Notes: generated by a model from the letters alone, not told the origin. DNA of 64,000 nucleotides from Acidovorax sp. A1169 (GCF_030704685.1 NZ_JAUZDX010000008.1:124001-188000), one strand, 5' to 3'; positions 33,249 through 42,442 are shown, counted from the first letter of the stretch. Program-made: numbers and translations.

Positions 33249-36200
33249 ATGCGCCACCCTTCGATGCAGCTTTCCGCGCTGGCCGCGTTCCTGGCCCTGG
33301 CCTGGCTCCCGGGCCATGCCGCCGTGCCGCCGGGCGCGGCGGCCGAGATCGTGGGCCTGCAAGGCCCGGGCGACCAGCGCGCTGCGGCCACGCCGGATTG
33401 GAAGCCGGCACGCCAGGCCCAGGCGCTGGCGCCCGGCGACTTCGTGCGCACGCGCGAAGCCGCACGCATGGCCCTGCTGTTTGCCGACGACACCCAGTTG
33501 CGCCTGCACCAGAACACGGTGCTGCAGGTCAAGGCGGTGGCCACGCCTGCGCAGCCGGTGACCACTCTGATGCTCAGCGCCGGCCGGGCCTGGACGCATA
33601 CGCGCCGCGCCGACGGCAGCCGCCTCATGCTGGAAACGCCCGCCGCCACGGCCGCGATACGCGGTACGGACTGGGACATCGAAGTCGGTGGCGATGGCCG
33701 CACGCTGATCACCGTGCTCTCGGGCACGGTGGAGTTCGGCAATGCCCAGGGGCAGGTGTCGGTGGCCGCCAACGAGGCCGCCTACGCCGATGTGGGCCAG
33801 GCCCCAGTGAAGATGGTGCTGAGCCAGCCGCGCGACCGCATCCAGTGGGTGAATGCGCTGCGCGCCGATCCGCTGCCTTCGCTCGCGGCGCAGGGTAGTA
33901 CCGATGGTGGCATGCCTGCCGCGCTGGACCCGGTGCGGCGCGCGCTGGCTGCCCGCGATGCGGCCGCTGCAGCCGCCGCATTGGCCCAGGTGCGCAGCCA
34001 GGTGCCCGCCGTCTGGGCAGCCGCCATGGAGTCCGCCGCGGCGCTGCAGGCGGGTGACCTGCAGGCCGCCCGCGCCCAGCTTGCGCAGCAGGTCGACGGC
34101 GCGGGCGAGCCGCCCGTGCTGGCCGCCTGGCTCATGCAGTCGGATCTGCAACTGCTCGACGGCGATGGACCTGCGGCCGTGAACACCCTGCGCACGGCAC
34201 TTGCAAGGCACTGGCCCGCGCATCCGGCCCTGTTGGCCCAGCTGGCGCGCGTGCAACTGCTCACTGACAGGGTCGAAGAAGCGCAGGCCACGCTGGCAGG
34301 AACCAGCGACGCAAGCGACGGGGGCCTGGCGCTGGTGCGCGCCGAGCTGGCGCGCCGCCAGGGCAATGGGCCGGCGGCCATTGCGGCCTACACCGAGGCC
34401 ACGGCGCGCATGCCCGGCGACGCACGGGTCTGGCAGGGACTGGGCAGCGCGCATGTGGAGCGCGAGGAGACCGGCCCTGCACGCAAGGCACTGGGCCAGG
34501 CGCTGGCACTCGATGCGCAGACGCCAGGGGCGCAGGGCGAGCGGGGCACGCTCGAAACCTTTGTCAACCAGTTCACCGAGGCAGGGCAGGCGTTTGAAGT
34601 CGCCCTGCGCGACAACCCTGCCGACTATGTTGCGCTCACCGGGCAGGGACTGATGCACCTCAAGCAGGGCCGGCCGCAGGCTGCGCTCGGCGATTTCCTG
34701 CGCGCCGGCGTGATGGAGCCGCGCTATGCGCGTGCCAAGGTCTGGACTGCGGTGGCCTACTACCAGCTCGGACGCACGCCCGATGCGCTGGCCACGCTGC
34801 GCCAGGCCAGTGCGCTGGACGACAAGGATCCCTTGCCCTACCTGCTGCTGGCGCAGATCCAGACCGATCTGTTCCAGCCCGGCGATGCCGTCGAGTCCGC
34901 CCGCGCGGCCGTGCAGCGCATGCCCTACCTCAAGTCGCTCAACCAGGTGGCCAATGACCAGAAGGGCAGCGCCAACCTGGGTGCCTCGCTGGCCTTCTTC
35001 GGCATGGAGGACTGGGCGCTGGAGCTGGCGCAAAAGAGCTTCTCGCCGTACTGGGGCGGCAGCCACCTGTTCCTGGCGGACCGCTACCGTGGCGAGTTCA
35101 ACAAGAACTCGGCGCTGTTCCAGGGCTTTCTGACCGACCCCATGGCTTTTGGCGCCAGCCAGCTGCATTCCTCGCTGCTGCAGCGGCCGGGCAGCCATGG
35201 GGCGATGGGCATGATGCTGGACCGCGAGTTCTACCGCATGCGCGCGCCCTCGCTCACGCTCAATGGCATGGACAACAGCCAGGTGCCGGTGTCCTGGTTC
35301 TTCAAGGCGCAGAACGCCCGCGGCAAGCGCTTTCCGATCGACGTGGGGGTGTTCAACGTACCGGCGTTTCACGACTCCACGGGAGGCGCCGACGTGGGGG
35401 CCGACGTGCTGACGCTGGGCCTGGGCATGCAGCCCACCGAGCGCCTGAACCTGTTCGTGTATGCCAACCAGTTCGACGTGTCGCTGCAGGGGCGCAACCG
35501 GCTGGACCTCTGGGGCGATGGGTCCGACGTGCTGCAGACTACAGGAAGCAACCGGGTGCGCCTGGGGATGGCGGGGCTGTCCTACCGCTGGAGCCCGGTG
35601 CAGCAGACCTGGCTCAAGCTGGGGCGCAGCACGGAGCACATGCGCTCCGAGAACTACCCCACCCTGTTCCTGTTCCAGCCGCTGGCTGCCCTCATGGGCC
35701 TCAAGGCCTCGCCGGACAAGGCCTTCACCGATCTGCAGCTGCGCCACACGGTGGACCCGGAGCCCGGCCAGCGCCTGAGCGTGACGCTGGAGCATGTGGC
35801 GGAAAAGCAATCCAGCGTGGTGAGCGGCTACGGCCCCCTGATCCGCCGGGACAGCGCCGTGGCTCCCGACATCATGGTGTTTGCCGGCGTCAACGAGATC
35901 GACCGGCGCTACACCGGCCTCACCCTGGCCGGCAGCCAGCAGTTCACGCCGGGCCTGCTGCTCGATGGTGCGCTGGGGCTGCAGCAGATCCGCCACCGGG
36001 TGCGCGGTGGCAATGCGGTGGGCCTGCTGGTGCGGGACGTCAGCGAATCGAGTCAGGCGCGCCGCGCGGACACGGAGCGGGTGGTCACCCCGCGCGTGGG
36101 CCTGGTGTTCACCCCGGCGGCGGGCAGCACGCTGCGCATGGCCTACCAGGACTGGCTGCGCCCGCTGAGTGCGTCCACGCTCACCAGCGTGGAGACGGCC

Positions 36201-36866
36201 GGCATTCCGGTCGAAGACCGCCTGGTGGAGGCGGGCGGGCGCCATCGGCGCACGGCGGCGCAGCTGGGCATGGAGGTCGACGAGCGCACCTTCGTGAGCC
36301 TGCGCGCCGACCATTTGCGCGTGCGCAACCCCGGCGTGATCGGCGTGGATCTGCGCACGCCCAGCATGCCTTTCCTGGAGGAGATGCGCAACGCGCAGAT
36401 GATCAACCTGTCGACCACCGATGCGCTTGAAGGCACCCCGGGATTCGAGGAGGGCAGCCTGCAGGCCCTGGGCGCTGGCGTGAACCGCATGTTCAGCCGC
36501 CAGTGGTCGGGCTATGCCAAGTACCTGTTCCAGCACAGCCGCAGCCAGTACCTGGACAGCACAAGCAACAGCCTGGTGCGCGACCTGCGCATCCCTTACA
36601 TACCGCGCCACACGGCGGTGATCGGGGCTACCTGGGCCAGCGCGCAGCGCGTGTACCTGAGCGCCCGTGCGGTCTACCGGTCCGAGCGTTTCGAGGACAA
36701 GCAGAACCTCACACGCCGCCCGCCGGGCTGGAACCTGGACATCGCGGGCTACTGGGAAACGCAGGACAAGCACTGGGTGGTGGGCGCGGGGGTGCTGAAC
36801 CTGTTCGGAGACCGTTCCGACCGCCAGTCCGTGCGGTACGTGATCGATGCGCGCTACCGTTTCTAG
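33249..36866 (+). CDS. FecR-domain, TPR and outer-membrane beta-barrel protein
   Basis: 1205 residues from the ATG at 33249. A signal peptide (to about residue 24, ending LPGHA) leads into a FecR domain (about 35-165; GDFVRTREAARMALLF, then RLMLETPAATAAIRGTDW is the signature). TPR-like helical repeats fill about 185-560 (for example AIAAYTEATARMPGDARVW and ALGDFLRAGVMEPRYARAK). From about 600 on, alternating aromatic/polar strands run to the end, and the last residue is Phe (IDARYRF), as in outer-membrane beta-barrels. The order resembles TPR-barrel exporters such as PgaA with a FecR ligand/peptidoglycan-binding head added. The stop overlaps the CHASE2 cyclase gene by 20 bp, so the two are coupled. 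Function is inferred: surface sensor or export pore. Confidence 0.8.
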   Translation: MRHPSMQLSALAAFLALAWLPGHAAVPPGAAAEIVGLQGPGDQRAAATPDWKPARQAQALAPGDFVRTREAARMALLFADDTQLRLHQNTVLQVKAVATPAQPVTTLMLSAGRAWTHTRRADGSRLMLETPAATAAIRGTDWDIEVGGDGRTLITVLSGTVEFGNAQGQVSVAANEAAYADVGQAPVKMVLSQPRDRIQWVNALRADPLPSLAAQGSTDGGMPAALDPVRRALAARDAAAAAAALAQVRSQVPAVWAAAMESAAALQAGDLQAARAQLAQQVDGAGEPPVLAAWLMQSDLQLLDGDGPAAVNTLRTALARHWPAHPALLAQLARVQLLTDRVEEAQATLAGTSDASDGGLALVRAELARRQGNGPAAIAAYTEATARMPGDARVWQGLGSAHVEREETGPARKALGQALALDAQTPGAQGERGTLETFVNQFTEAGQAFEVALRDNPADYVALTGQGLMHLKQGRPQAALGDFLRAGVMEPRYARAKVWTAVAYYQLGRTPDALATLRQASALDDKDPLPYLLLAQIQTDLFQPGDAVESARAAVQRMPYLKSLNQVANDQKGSANLGASLAFFGMEDWALELAQKSFSPYWGGSHLFLADRYRGEFNKNSALFQGFLTDPMAFGASQLHSSLLQRPGSHGAMGMMLDREFYRMRAPSLTLNGMDNSQVPVSWFFKAQNARGKRFPIDVGVFNVPAFHDSTGGADVGADVLTLGLGMQPTERLNLFVYANQFDVSLQGRNRLDLWGDGSDVLQTTGSNRVRLGMAGLSYRWSPVQQTWLKLGRSTEHMRSENYPTLFLFQPLAALMGLKASPDKAFTDLQLRHTVDPEPGQRLSVTLEHVAEKQSSVVSGYGPLIRRDSAVAPDIMVFAGVNEIDRRYTGLTLAGSQQFTPGLLLDGALGLQQIRHRVRGGNAVGLLVRDVSESSQARRADTERVVTPRVGLVFTPAAGSTLRMAYQDWLRPLSASTLTSVETAGIPVEDRLVEAGGRHRRTAAQLGMEVDERTFVSLRADHLRVRNPGVIGVDLRTPSMPFLEEMRNAQMINLSTTDALEGTPGFEEGSLQALGAGVNRMFSRQWSGYAKYLFQHSRSQYLDSTSNSLVRDLRIPYIPRHTAVIGATWASAQRVYLSARAVYRSERFEDKQNLTRRPPGWNLDIAGYWETQDKHWVVGAGVLNLFGDRSDRQSVRYVIDARYRF

Positions 36867-38826
36867 GGGCGCATGGCGCGAAGCGGCCCTGGCGCTCGCC
36901 GCCAGCGCGCTGGTGCTGCTGCTCGCCTGGGCTGCCACGTACACCCGGCCCTGGCATGCGCTGGAGTTCAAGACCTTCGACGTGCTCACAGCGCTTTCGG
37001 CGCCCCAGCGGGGCACCTATCCCGTGGTGATCCTCGCGATCGATGAGCCCACCTTCCAGGAGCTGCAGCAGCACTGGCCTTTTCCACGCAGCCTGCATGC
37101 GCGCCTGATCGAGCGCGTGCACGCCGACGGAGCTGCCGCGATCGGCATGGACGTGGTGTTTGCCGACCCGACCAGCGAAGAGGAGGACGCAGCGCTGGAG
37201 CGCGCGGTGGCCGTTGCCGCGCCCGTGGCGCTGGCTTCGGCGCGGGAACAGGTCGACGGCGCCAATGCCACGCTGTGGACCGATGTGCCGCCGCTGCAGC
37301 GTTTGTTGGCCGCCGGCGGCCGGGCGGGCAGCGCGCTGGTGCAGCCCGACGACGACTTCGTGGTGCGCCGCGCCTTCGGCGAGTCCGACAGCCTGGCCAT
37401 GCAGCTGGCGCGCCGGGTGGCGGACGCTGGGGCCCACGACCTGCGGCCCGCCGAGTGGCTGGCCTACCGAGGCCCGCGCGGCACCTTTGACACGCGCTCT
37501 TACTACCAGGCGCTGGAGCCCGGGCTGCTGCCGCCTGGCTTTTTCAAGGGCAAGATCGTGCTGGTCGGGCGGTCCGCGCTGAGCGCTTCGGAGCTTGAGA
37601 ATGCGCGCGCGGACCTGTTCAATTCGCCCTTCGGTTCTGTCGGGGGCGACCGCCTTTTTCCCGGCGTGGAGCTGCAGGCCACGCAACTGGACAACCTGCT
37701 TGCGGGCGATGGCCTGCGCAGCGCACCTGGCCATTGGACGCCCGTGCTGGTGCTCCTGATGATCCCTCTGGTGATATGGGCCGGTCGACGCCTGCACACG
37801 GGCTGGGCGATCGTGCTGATGGCGGCCTTGGTGGCGGCCATGGGGCTCGCTTCGTGGCTGCTGTTCGCCTACGCACGGCTGTGGTGGCCGCCGTTGATGC
37901 CCATCGCTGCGGCCCTGGGGTTGACGAGCGCTACCGCGCTGGTCATCTTCGCCACGGTGCGCCAAAGAGCCCAGCAGACCCGCGCCATGTTCGCGCAGTA
38001 CGTGCCGCCCGCCGTGGTGGCACGCCTGGTGGCCGAGCCCGGGCTGATGCGCCTGGGCGGCGAGGTGCGCGAGGTGACCATCATGTTCACCGACCTGGCC
38101 AACTTCACCACCCTGTCGGAACAGCTCAGCGCCGAGCAAACGGTGGAACTGCTCTCGGGCTACTTCGACGCCATGACGCCCATCATCCACGGCAGCGGCG
38201 GCACGGTGGACAAGTTCATCGGCGACGCCGTGATGGCCTTCTGGGGCGCGCCGCTGGACGATGCGCAGCACGCCGAGCATGCGGTGCGTGCTGCGCTGGA
38301 GATGCAGCAGGCCATAGAGCCGCTGGTGGCCGCCCTGCGCGCGCGCGGCCTGCCGCCGCTGCAGATGCGCATCGGCCTGCACACCGGTCGGGTGGTGGTG
38401 GGCAACGTGGGCTCGCAGCAGCGCTTTTCGTACACGGTGATCGGCGATGCGGTGAACCTTGCTGCGCGCCTGGAGGGCGCGAACAAGGCCTTCGGCACAG
38501 GCATCCTGCTGTCGCAAGCCACGGCGCGGCAACTGCCGACCACCCTGCCGATTCGCGTGCTCGACGAGGTCATCGTCAAGGGCCGGGCCGAGTCGGTGCG
38601 TGTTTTCACGCTCTGTGCCGACAGCGAGGTCTGCGCGCTGTCTGCGGCCGCTCTGGATGCCTTCCAGGCGGGCGATGCGGCCACGGCTGCGGCACACCTC
38701 GACCAACTGCTGCAGCGCTGCCCCGGCGACCCGGCCGCGCTGCGCCTGCGTACCCGCGTGGCCGAAGCGGCGGCCCTGCCTGCGGGCGCACCCTGGCCCA
38801 CTGCCGTTGCGTTGGACAAGTTGTAA
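36847..38826 (+). CDS. CHASE2-domain class III adenylate/guanylate cyclase
   Basis: 659 residues. One N-terminal membrane segment (about 12-30), a periplasmic CHASE2 domain (about 40-280; VVILAIDEPTFQEL and then AIGMDVVFADP are typical), three more membrane segments (about 295-375), then a class III cyclase domain (about 400-590). Metal Asp416 (FTDLANF) and Asp460 (IGDAVMAFWG) and Lys456 (VDKFIGD) are in place, with NLAARLEGANKAFG as the transition-state region, so it should be active; the Lys favours ATP. A short alanine-rich helical tail (about 600-645) ends it. Its start lies inside the FecR gene, so the two products probably work together: an outer-membrane/periplasmic protein feeding cAMP signalling. 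Confidence 0.88.
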   Translation: MRATVSRGAWREAALALAASALVLLLAWAATYTRPWHALEFKTFDVLTALSAPQRGTYPVVILAIDEPTFQELQQHWPFPRSLHARLIERVHADGAAAIGMDVVFADPTSEEEDAALERAVAVAAPVALASAREQVDGANATLWTDVPPLQRLLAAGGRAGSALVQPDDDFVVRRAFGESDSLAMQLARRVADAGAHDLRPAEWLAYRGPRGTFDTRSYYQALEPGLLPPGFFKGKIVLVGRSALSASELENARADLFNSPFGSVGGDRLFPGVELQATQLDNLLAGDGLRSAPGHWTPVLVLLMIPLVIWAGRRLHTGWAIVLMAALVAAMGLASWLLFAYARLWWPPLMPIAAALGLTSATALVIFATVRQRAQQTRAMFAQYVPPAVVARLVAEPGLMRLGGEVREVTIMFTDLANFTTLSEQLSAEQTVELLSGYFDAMTPIIHGSGGTVDKFIGDAVMAFWGAPLDDAQHAEHAVRAALEMQQAIEPLVAALRARGLPPLQMRIGLHTGRVVVGNVGSQQRFSYTVIGDAVNLAARLEGANKAFGTGILLSQATARQLPTTLPIRVLDEVIVKGRAESVRVFTLCADSEVCALSAAALDAFQAGDAATAAAHLDQLLQRCPGDPAALRLRTRVAEAAALPAGAPWPTAVALDKL

Positions 38827-38851
38827 GAACCTGTGTCTCACAGGTTCTTAC
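38823..38851. terminator. 13-bp stem hairpin overlapping the cyclase stop codon
   Basis: GTAAGAACCTGTG-TCT-CACAGGTTCTTAC is a perfect 13-bp stem with a three-base loop. The cyclase stop TAA (38824-38826) lies in the left arm. No U-tract follows, so it could terminate, protect the mRNA end or be a protein-binding palindrome. Confidence 0.6.
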
Positions 38852-38951
38852 CCGGCCGATTCGCGCTGTGGCGCCTTTGGTGCCACCATGGGGCCATGGC
38901 TGCGGTCTGTCGCCGCCGCCTTTTTCTCGCAACCACCCCAAGGAGCCCTGC

Positions 38952-39302
38952 ATGCAAGTACAAGTCAACACCGACGACCACATCAACGGCAGCGAATCCC
39001 TGGCCCAATGGGTGACAGACGAAGCAAAGACCCGCCTGGCGCGCTTCCAGGACCATGTGACGCGGCTGGAGGTATTCCTGTCCGATGTCGATGCCGGCAA
39101 ATCCGGCGCCAAGGACAAGCGCTGCCGCATAGAGGCACGTGTGACCGGCCGCCAGCCCGTGACCGTGACGGACGAGGCCGACAAGATGGCCAACGCCTTC
39201 ATCGGCGCCACCGACAAGCTGGCGCGCGCGCTCGACACGGACCTGGGCCGCGCCAAGGACCGCCATGGCCGCGATACCATCCGCACGGCCGAAGCTGAGT
39301 AG
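38952..39302 (+). CDS. HPF/RaiA-family ribosome-associated protein
   Basis: 116 residues. MQVQVNTDDHINGSESLAQW, then RLARFQDHVTRLEVFLSD and a basic C-terminal helix (ATDKLARALDTDLGRAKDR) fit the HPF/RaiA S30AE beta-alpha fold that binds the 30S decoding region and inactivates ribosomes in slow growth. It is the short form, without the dimerising extension, and differs from the RpoN-linked HPF of Proteobacteria. AAGGAG precedes the ATG at 38952. The gene converges on the vanB-like gene 3 bp away. Confidence 0.75.
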   Translation: MQVQVNTDDHINGSESLAQWVTDEAKTRLARFQDHVTRLEVFLSDVDAGKSGAKDKRCRIEARVTGRQPVTVTDEADKMANAFIGATDKLARALDTDLGRAKDRHGRDTIRTAEAE

Positions 39303-39305
39303 TTT

Positions 39306-40274
39306 CTAGAGATCCAGCACCAACAGCTTGCCCTTGGCCCGCGAGCAGCAGGGCATGCACTGCTCGTTGCTGGCCCGCTCCTCGTCGGTGAGGTACATGT
39401 CGCGGTGGTCCACCTCGCCTTCGAGCACGCGCGTGAGGCAGGTGCCGCACACGCCCTGTTCGCACGAGGTCATGATGTCCACGCCCTGGGGGCGCAGCGC
39501 ATCGACGATGGAGATACCGGCCGGTATGGTGTAAGTGCTGCCGGTGCTGGCGATGCGCACCTCGAACTCGCCGTCGCCTGAGGTGTCCTGTGCCGGCGCA
39601 CCGAAGTATTCGAGGTGAATGCGGTCCGCCGGCCAGCCCAGGTTCTTGGCGGTGTTCACCACATGGTCGATGAACCCGGCGGGGCCGCAGACGTAGAGGC
39701 GCGCGTCCGGCGCGACGTCGGCCAGCACGGCCATGAGGTCGAGCTTCTGCTCGGGCCCGCCCTCGTCGGTGTGCACCTGCACATGGGGCGCCATGGCGGA
39801 TGCTGCAATCTCCTGGGTGAACGCCGTGCGTGCCAGTGAACGCGTGCAGTAGTGCAGCGTGAAGTCGGCGCCGGTGTTGGCCAGGCGCTCTGCCATGCAC
39901 AAGAGCGGTGTCACACCGATGCCACCCGCCAGCAGCAGCGTGCGCTGCGCGGGGTGCAGTTCGAAATGGTTGCGCGGCGTGCTGATGGTGATCACGTCGC
40001 CTTCGTGCACGGCATCGTGCATGCCGGCAGAACCGCCGCGCGAGGCTGCGTCGCGCAGCACGGCGATGCGGTAGCGGTGCTGCTCGCCTGCGCTGTTGCA
40101 CAGCGAATACTGGCGTGTGAGGCCGCCGGGCACATGCACGTCGATGTGCGAGCCGGCGCTGAAGGCCGGCAGCGGCGCGCCATCGGTGCGGGCCAGTTCG
40201 AAGCTGGCGATGCCCTCGGCCTCGGCCTGCTTGCGCACCACGCGCACCTGCAAGGTTTCCTGCGCGGTCGTCAT
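39306..40274 (-). CDS. vanB: VanB-like reductase of a Rieske oxygenase (PDR type)
   Basis: 322 residues. FMN/NAD-binding oxidoreductase half (RQYSLCNSAGEQHRYRIAV binds flavin; LLLAGGIGVTPLLCMAE binds NADH) and a C-terminal plant-type ferredoxin domain with CEQGVCGTC and a later Cys for the [2Fe-2S] cluster. This FMN-ferredoxin order is class IA phthalate dioxygenase reductase/VanB. It passes electrons from NADH to the oxygenase encoded just upstream; the genes overlap by four bases. The vanB name rests on the partner, the divergent GntR gene and the nearby protocatechuate pathway; other O-demethylases would look alike. Confidence 0.8.
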   Translation of the reverse strand: MTTAQETLQVRVVRKQAEAEGIASFELARTDGAPLPAFSAGSHIDVHVPGGLTRQYSLCNSAGEQHRYRIAVLRDAASRGGSAGMHDAVHEGDVITISTPRNHFELHPAQRTLLLAGGIGVTPLLCMAERLANTGADFTLHYCTRSLARTAFTQEIAASAMAPHVQVHTDEGGPEQKLDLMAVLADVAPDARLYVCGPAGFIDHVVNTAKNLGWPADRIHLEYFGAPAQDTSGDGEFEVRIASTGSTYTIPAGISIVDALRPQGVDIMTSCEQGVCGTCLTRVLEGEVDHRDMYLTDEERASNEQCMPCCSRAKGKLLVLDL

Positions 40275-41302
40275 GCTGCCTGCTCCGCCGCCAGGGTGCG
40301 GTCGATCACCTTGCGCGACTGCACGCCGCCTGCGTCGATGTTGAGCATGAGCAGCTTGCGCTCGGGGTGGCGCAGCAGGTTCAGTTGCTGCAGCTCCAGC
40401 ATCTCGCGGTCCTCGGAAAAGATCTTGCCCTGGCCTTCGCGGATCTGCGCGGTGAGGGCCGGGTCGTCGGGTTTGAAGTGGCGCGCCATGCCCCAGAAGT
40501 AGTGGATCGAGGTCTCGGTTTCGGGCGTGATGAAGTCCACCACGATGCTCGACGCCTTCTTGTCGGCCGGGGCTTCGTAGCCACCGTGGCCGGCGAGCGC
40601 CACGCCCACTTCGATCAGCACGTGGCTCGGTGGCGTGAAGTGGCAGATCTGCCAGCGGTCCACGGGTTGGTCGTCGGGCAGGCCGTTCATGCGCAGCGCC
40701 ATCTGCCAGAACGGTGGTGCCTGGATGCCTTCCATGAAGCGGCTGGTGATGACCTCGTCGCCCTCGACGCGGGTCTTGCATGGCACCTCGTCGATCTCCT
40801 TCTGGCCGATGCTGTTGGAATGCACATAGGTCTCGTGCGTCAGGTCCATCAGGTTGTCGACCATCAGCCGGTAGTCGCAGGCGATGTGGTACAGCCCGCC
40901 GCCGTAGGCCCACTCGGGGCTCTCGGCCCATGCGAGGTGGTGGACCTTGGCGGGGTCGGCCTGTGCGGCATCGCCGGGCCAGACCCAGATGAAGCCGTAG
41001 CGCTCGACCACCGGAAAACTGCGCGTGCGCGGAAAGCCCTGCACCCGCTGGCCAGGCATCGAAACGGCCTTGCCATCGCAGCCTACGCGCAGGCCGTGGT
41101 AGCCGCACATCAATTGGCCATCGCAGACCGTGCCCAGCGACAGAGGCGCGCCGCGGTGGGGGCAGAAGTCATCGAGCGCCGCGACCTGGTCGGGTGCCGG
41201 GCGGTAGAAGACCATCTTCTCGCCGCAGATGGTGCGGCCCAGGGGCTTGTCGGCAATCTCGTCGGGGGTGCAGGCGACGTACCAGGCGTTCTTGGGAAAC
41301 AT
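40271..41302 (-). CDS. vanA: VanA-like Rieske oxygenase, probable vanillate O-demethylase
   Basis: 343 residues from the ATG at 41302. The Rieske domain is near the N-terminus (CPHRGAPLS and, 17 residues on, CGYHGL supply Cys-x-His and Cys-x2-His), and the mononuclear iron site is DLTHETYVHSNS (His, His, with the bridging Asp before). Length and layout match VanA, which converts vanillate to protocatechuate and formaldehyde. The ring-cleavage operon 8 kb downstream consumes protocatechuate, which supports the assignment. Syringate, 3-O-methylgallate or veratrate-type substrates cannot be excluded. The promoter region holds repeated TGTATACA boxes. Confidence 0.78.
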   Translation of the reverse strand: MFPKNAWYVACTPDEIADKPLGRTICGEKMVFYRPAPDQVAALDDFCPHRGAPLSLGTVCDGQLMCGYHGLRVGCDGKAVSMPGQRVQGFPRTRSFPVVERYGFIWVWPGDAAQADPAKVHHLAWAESPEWAYGGGLYHIACDYRLMVDNLMDLTHETYVHSNSIGQKEIDEVPCKTRVEGDEVITSRFMEGIQAPPFWQMALRMNGLPDDQPVDRWQICHFTPPSHVLIEVGVALAGHGGYEAPADKKASSIVVDFITPETETSIHYFWGMARHFKPDDPALTAQIREGQGKIFSEDREMLELQQLNLLRHPERKLLMLNIDAGGVQSRKVIDRTLAAEQAA

Positions 41303-41351
41303 GATGCTTGTCTCTCTCCGTGGGGGAAGGATGTCTTGCGCAGCAGGTTTG

Positions 41352-41357
41352 GTATAC
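41352..41357. promoter_or_regulatory. Partial GntR (VanR-like) box in the vanA leader
   Basis: GTATAC inside GGTATACAGG, one mismatch from the TGTATACA boxes found at 41414, 41521, 42443 and 49197. It lies between the vanA start and the stronger boxes. Confidence 0.4.
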
Positions 41358-41407
41358 AGGCAGCCTGCGGATCGCTGTGTTCGTGGGTGAATTGTGCGAA
41401 AAAGCCT

Positions 41408-41422
41408 GATTTCTGTATACAT
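41408..41422. promoter_or_regulatory. GntR (VanR-like) operator, vanA side
   Basis: GATTTCTGTATACAT, with the palindromic core TGTATACA at 41414-41421. The same 15 bases recur at 41515-41529. It sits about 110 bp upstream of vanA in an AT-rich promoter region. Confidence 0.65.
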
Positions 41423-41514
41423 AAAAAAGCCATAATTCAGTTATAGCGCACTGACATATCCCATAAGGTGTTGTTTTGTATGGGGCGGGGTATCTGTGGG
41501 ATGGAGGTTTGGTA

Positions 41515-41529
41515 GATTTCTGTATACAT
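41515..41529. promoter_or_regulatory. GntR (VanR-like) operator, regulator side
   Basis: Second exact copy of GATTTCTGTATACAT (core 41521-41528), 107 bp from the first and 37 bp upstream of the GntR start. It fits autoregulation. Confidence 0.65.
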
Positions 41530-41565
41530 TCGGCTTTACGCCAGAACTCCTGCCCTGCATCGACC

Positions 41566-42342
41566 ATGAACCATCCCGAACCCCAGGCCCTTGCCGCCCT
41601 TGGCGATGCGTCCGAAGCTGGCGCCTCGCAGTCGGTCAAGGCCCAGTTGCGGCTGCGCGAGATGATCCTGGCCGGCGAGCTGGCCGGTGGTGCGCGCATT
41701 GCCGAGTTGCCGCTGGTGGAGATGCTCGGGGTCTCGCGCACACCCATCCGGGCCGCACTGATGCGGCTGGAGCAGGAGGGCTTGCTGCACCGCCTGCCGG
41801 GCGGCGGCTATGCGGTGCGCACCTTTTCGGAGACCGATGTGGCCGATGCCATCGAACTGCGCGGCACCATGGAGGGGCTGGCCGCGCGGCTGGCGGCCGA
41901 GCGCGGCGTGGACGCGGGCGTGATGGCCGAAAGCGTGCAGTGCCTGGACGAGATCGACGCCGTGCTGGCGCCGCGCTCGCTCGACGATGAGGGCTTTTCG
42001 GCCTATGTGGCGCTCAACGCGCGCTTTCACCACCTGCTCAGCCGCATGGTGGGCAGCGATGTCATCGTGCGCGAGCTCGACCGGGTCAAGGGCCTGCCGT
42101 TCGCCTCGCCCTCGGCCTTCGTGGTGGTGCAGACGCATTCGCCTGCCGCGCGCGACATGCTGGTGGTGGCGCAGGACCAGCACCGACAGGTGCTGGACGC
42201 CATAGATCGGCGCGAGGGCGCGCGGGCCGAGGCCATCATGCGTGAGCACTCGCGCATCACGCGGCGCAACCTGCTTGCGGCCGTGCAGGCATCACAGGGT
42301 CAGGGTTTGCCCGGGGTGCAGCTCATCAGGGAAAGCGCCTGA
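41566..42342 (+). CDS. GntR-family regulator with FCD domain (VanR-like)
   Basis: 258 residues from the ATG at 41566. The winged HTH (about 22-90) contains IAELPLVEMLGVSRTPIRAA and LEQEGLLHRLPGGGYAV; the C-terminal FCD domain (about 100-235) has the expected His/Asp residues (ELRGTMEGLAARLAAE, ARFHHLLSRMVG, DQHRQVLDAI). It diverges from the vanAB-like operon, as VanR does elsewhere, and identical TGTATACA palindromes flank the two starts. The same box precedes the ABC importer and the lig operon, so it may control the whole region. Effector (vanillate or protocatechuate) is inference. Confidence 0.88.
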   Translation: MNHPEPQALAALGDASEAGASQSVKAQLRLREMILAGELAGGARIAELPLVEMLGVSRTPIRAALMRLEQEGLLHRLPGGGYAVRTFSETDVADAIELRGTMEGLAARLAAERGVDAGVMAESVQCLDEIDAVLAPRSLDDEGFSAYVALNARFHHLLSRMVGSDVIVRELDRVKGLPFASPSAFVVVQTHSPAARDMLVVAQDQHRQVLDAIDRREGARAEAIMREHSRITRRNLLAAVQASQGQGLPGVQLIRESA

Positions 42343-42345
42343 CCT

Positions 42346-42363
42346 ATAACTGTTGCAAGTTAT
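42346..42363. promoter_or_regulatory. Inverted repeat after the GntR stop
   Basis: ATAACT-GTTGCA-AGTTAT directly behind the GntR stop codon. It may end that transcript or act as a site for the importer promoter. Confidence 0.4.
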
Positions 42364-42442
42364 CACAATCGGCGATATCTAAAAGTCCGAAATCCCGCTT
42401 GTGCGTTGCCCTGCGCCGTACCAGACTCCGGCCAGCACACGC

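Noticed and set aside
33093..37016. About 1300 open codons on the minus strand opposite the FecR-barrel gene
   Set aside because: It is a compositional shadow: low-complexity Arg/His/Gln-rich protein, no motif, and the opposite strand holds a coherent multi-domain gene.
39306..41302. Phthalate or isophthalate dioxygenase instead of VanAB
   Set aside because: The oxygenase length, the overlapping reductase and a divergent GntR/FCD regulator fit VanAB better, though the substrate is not proven.
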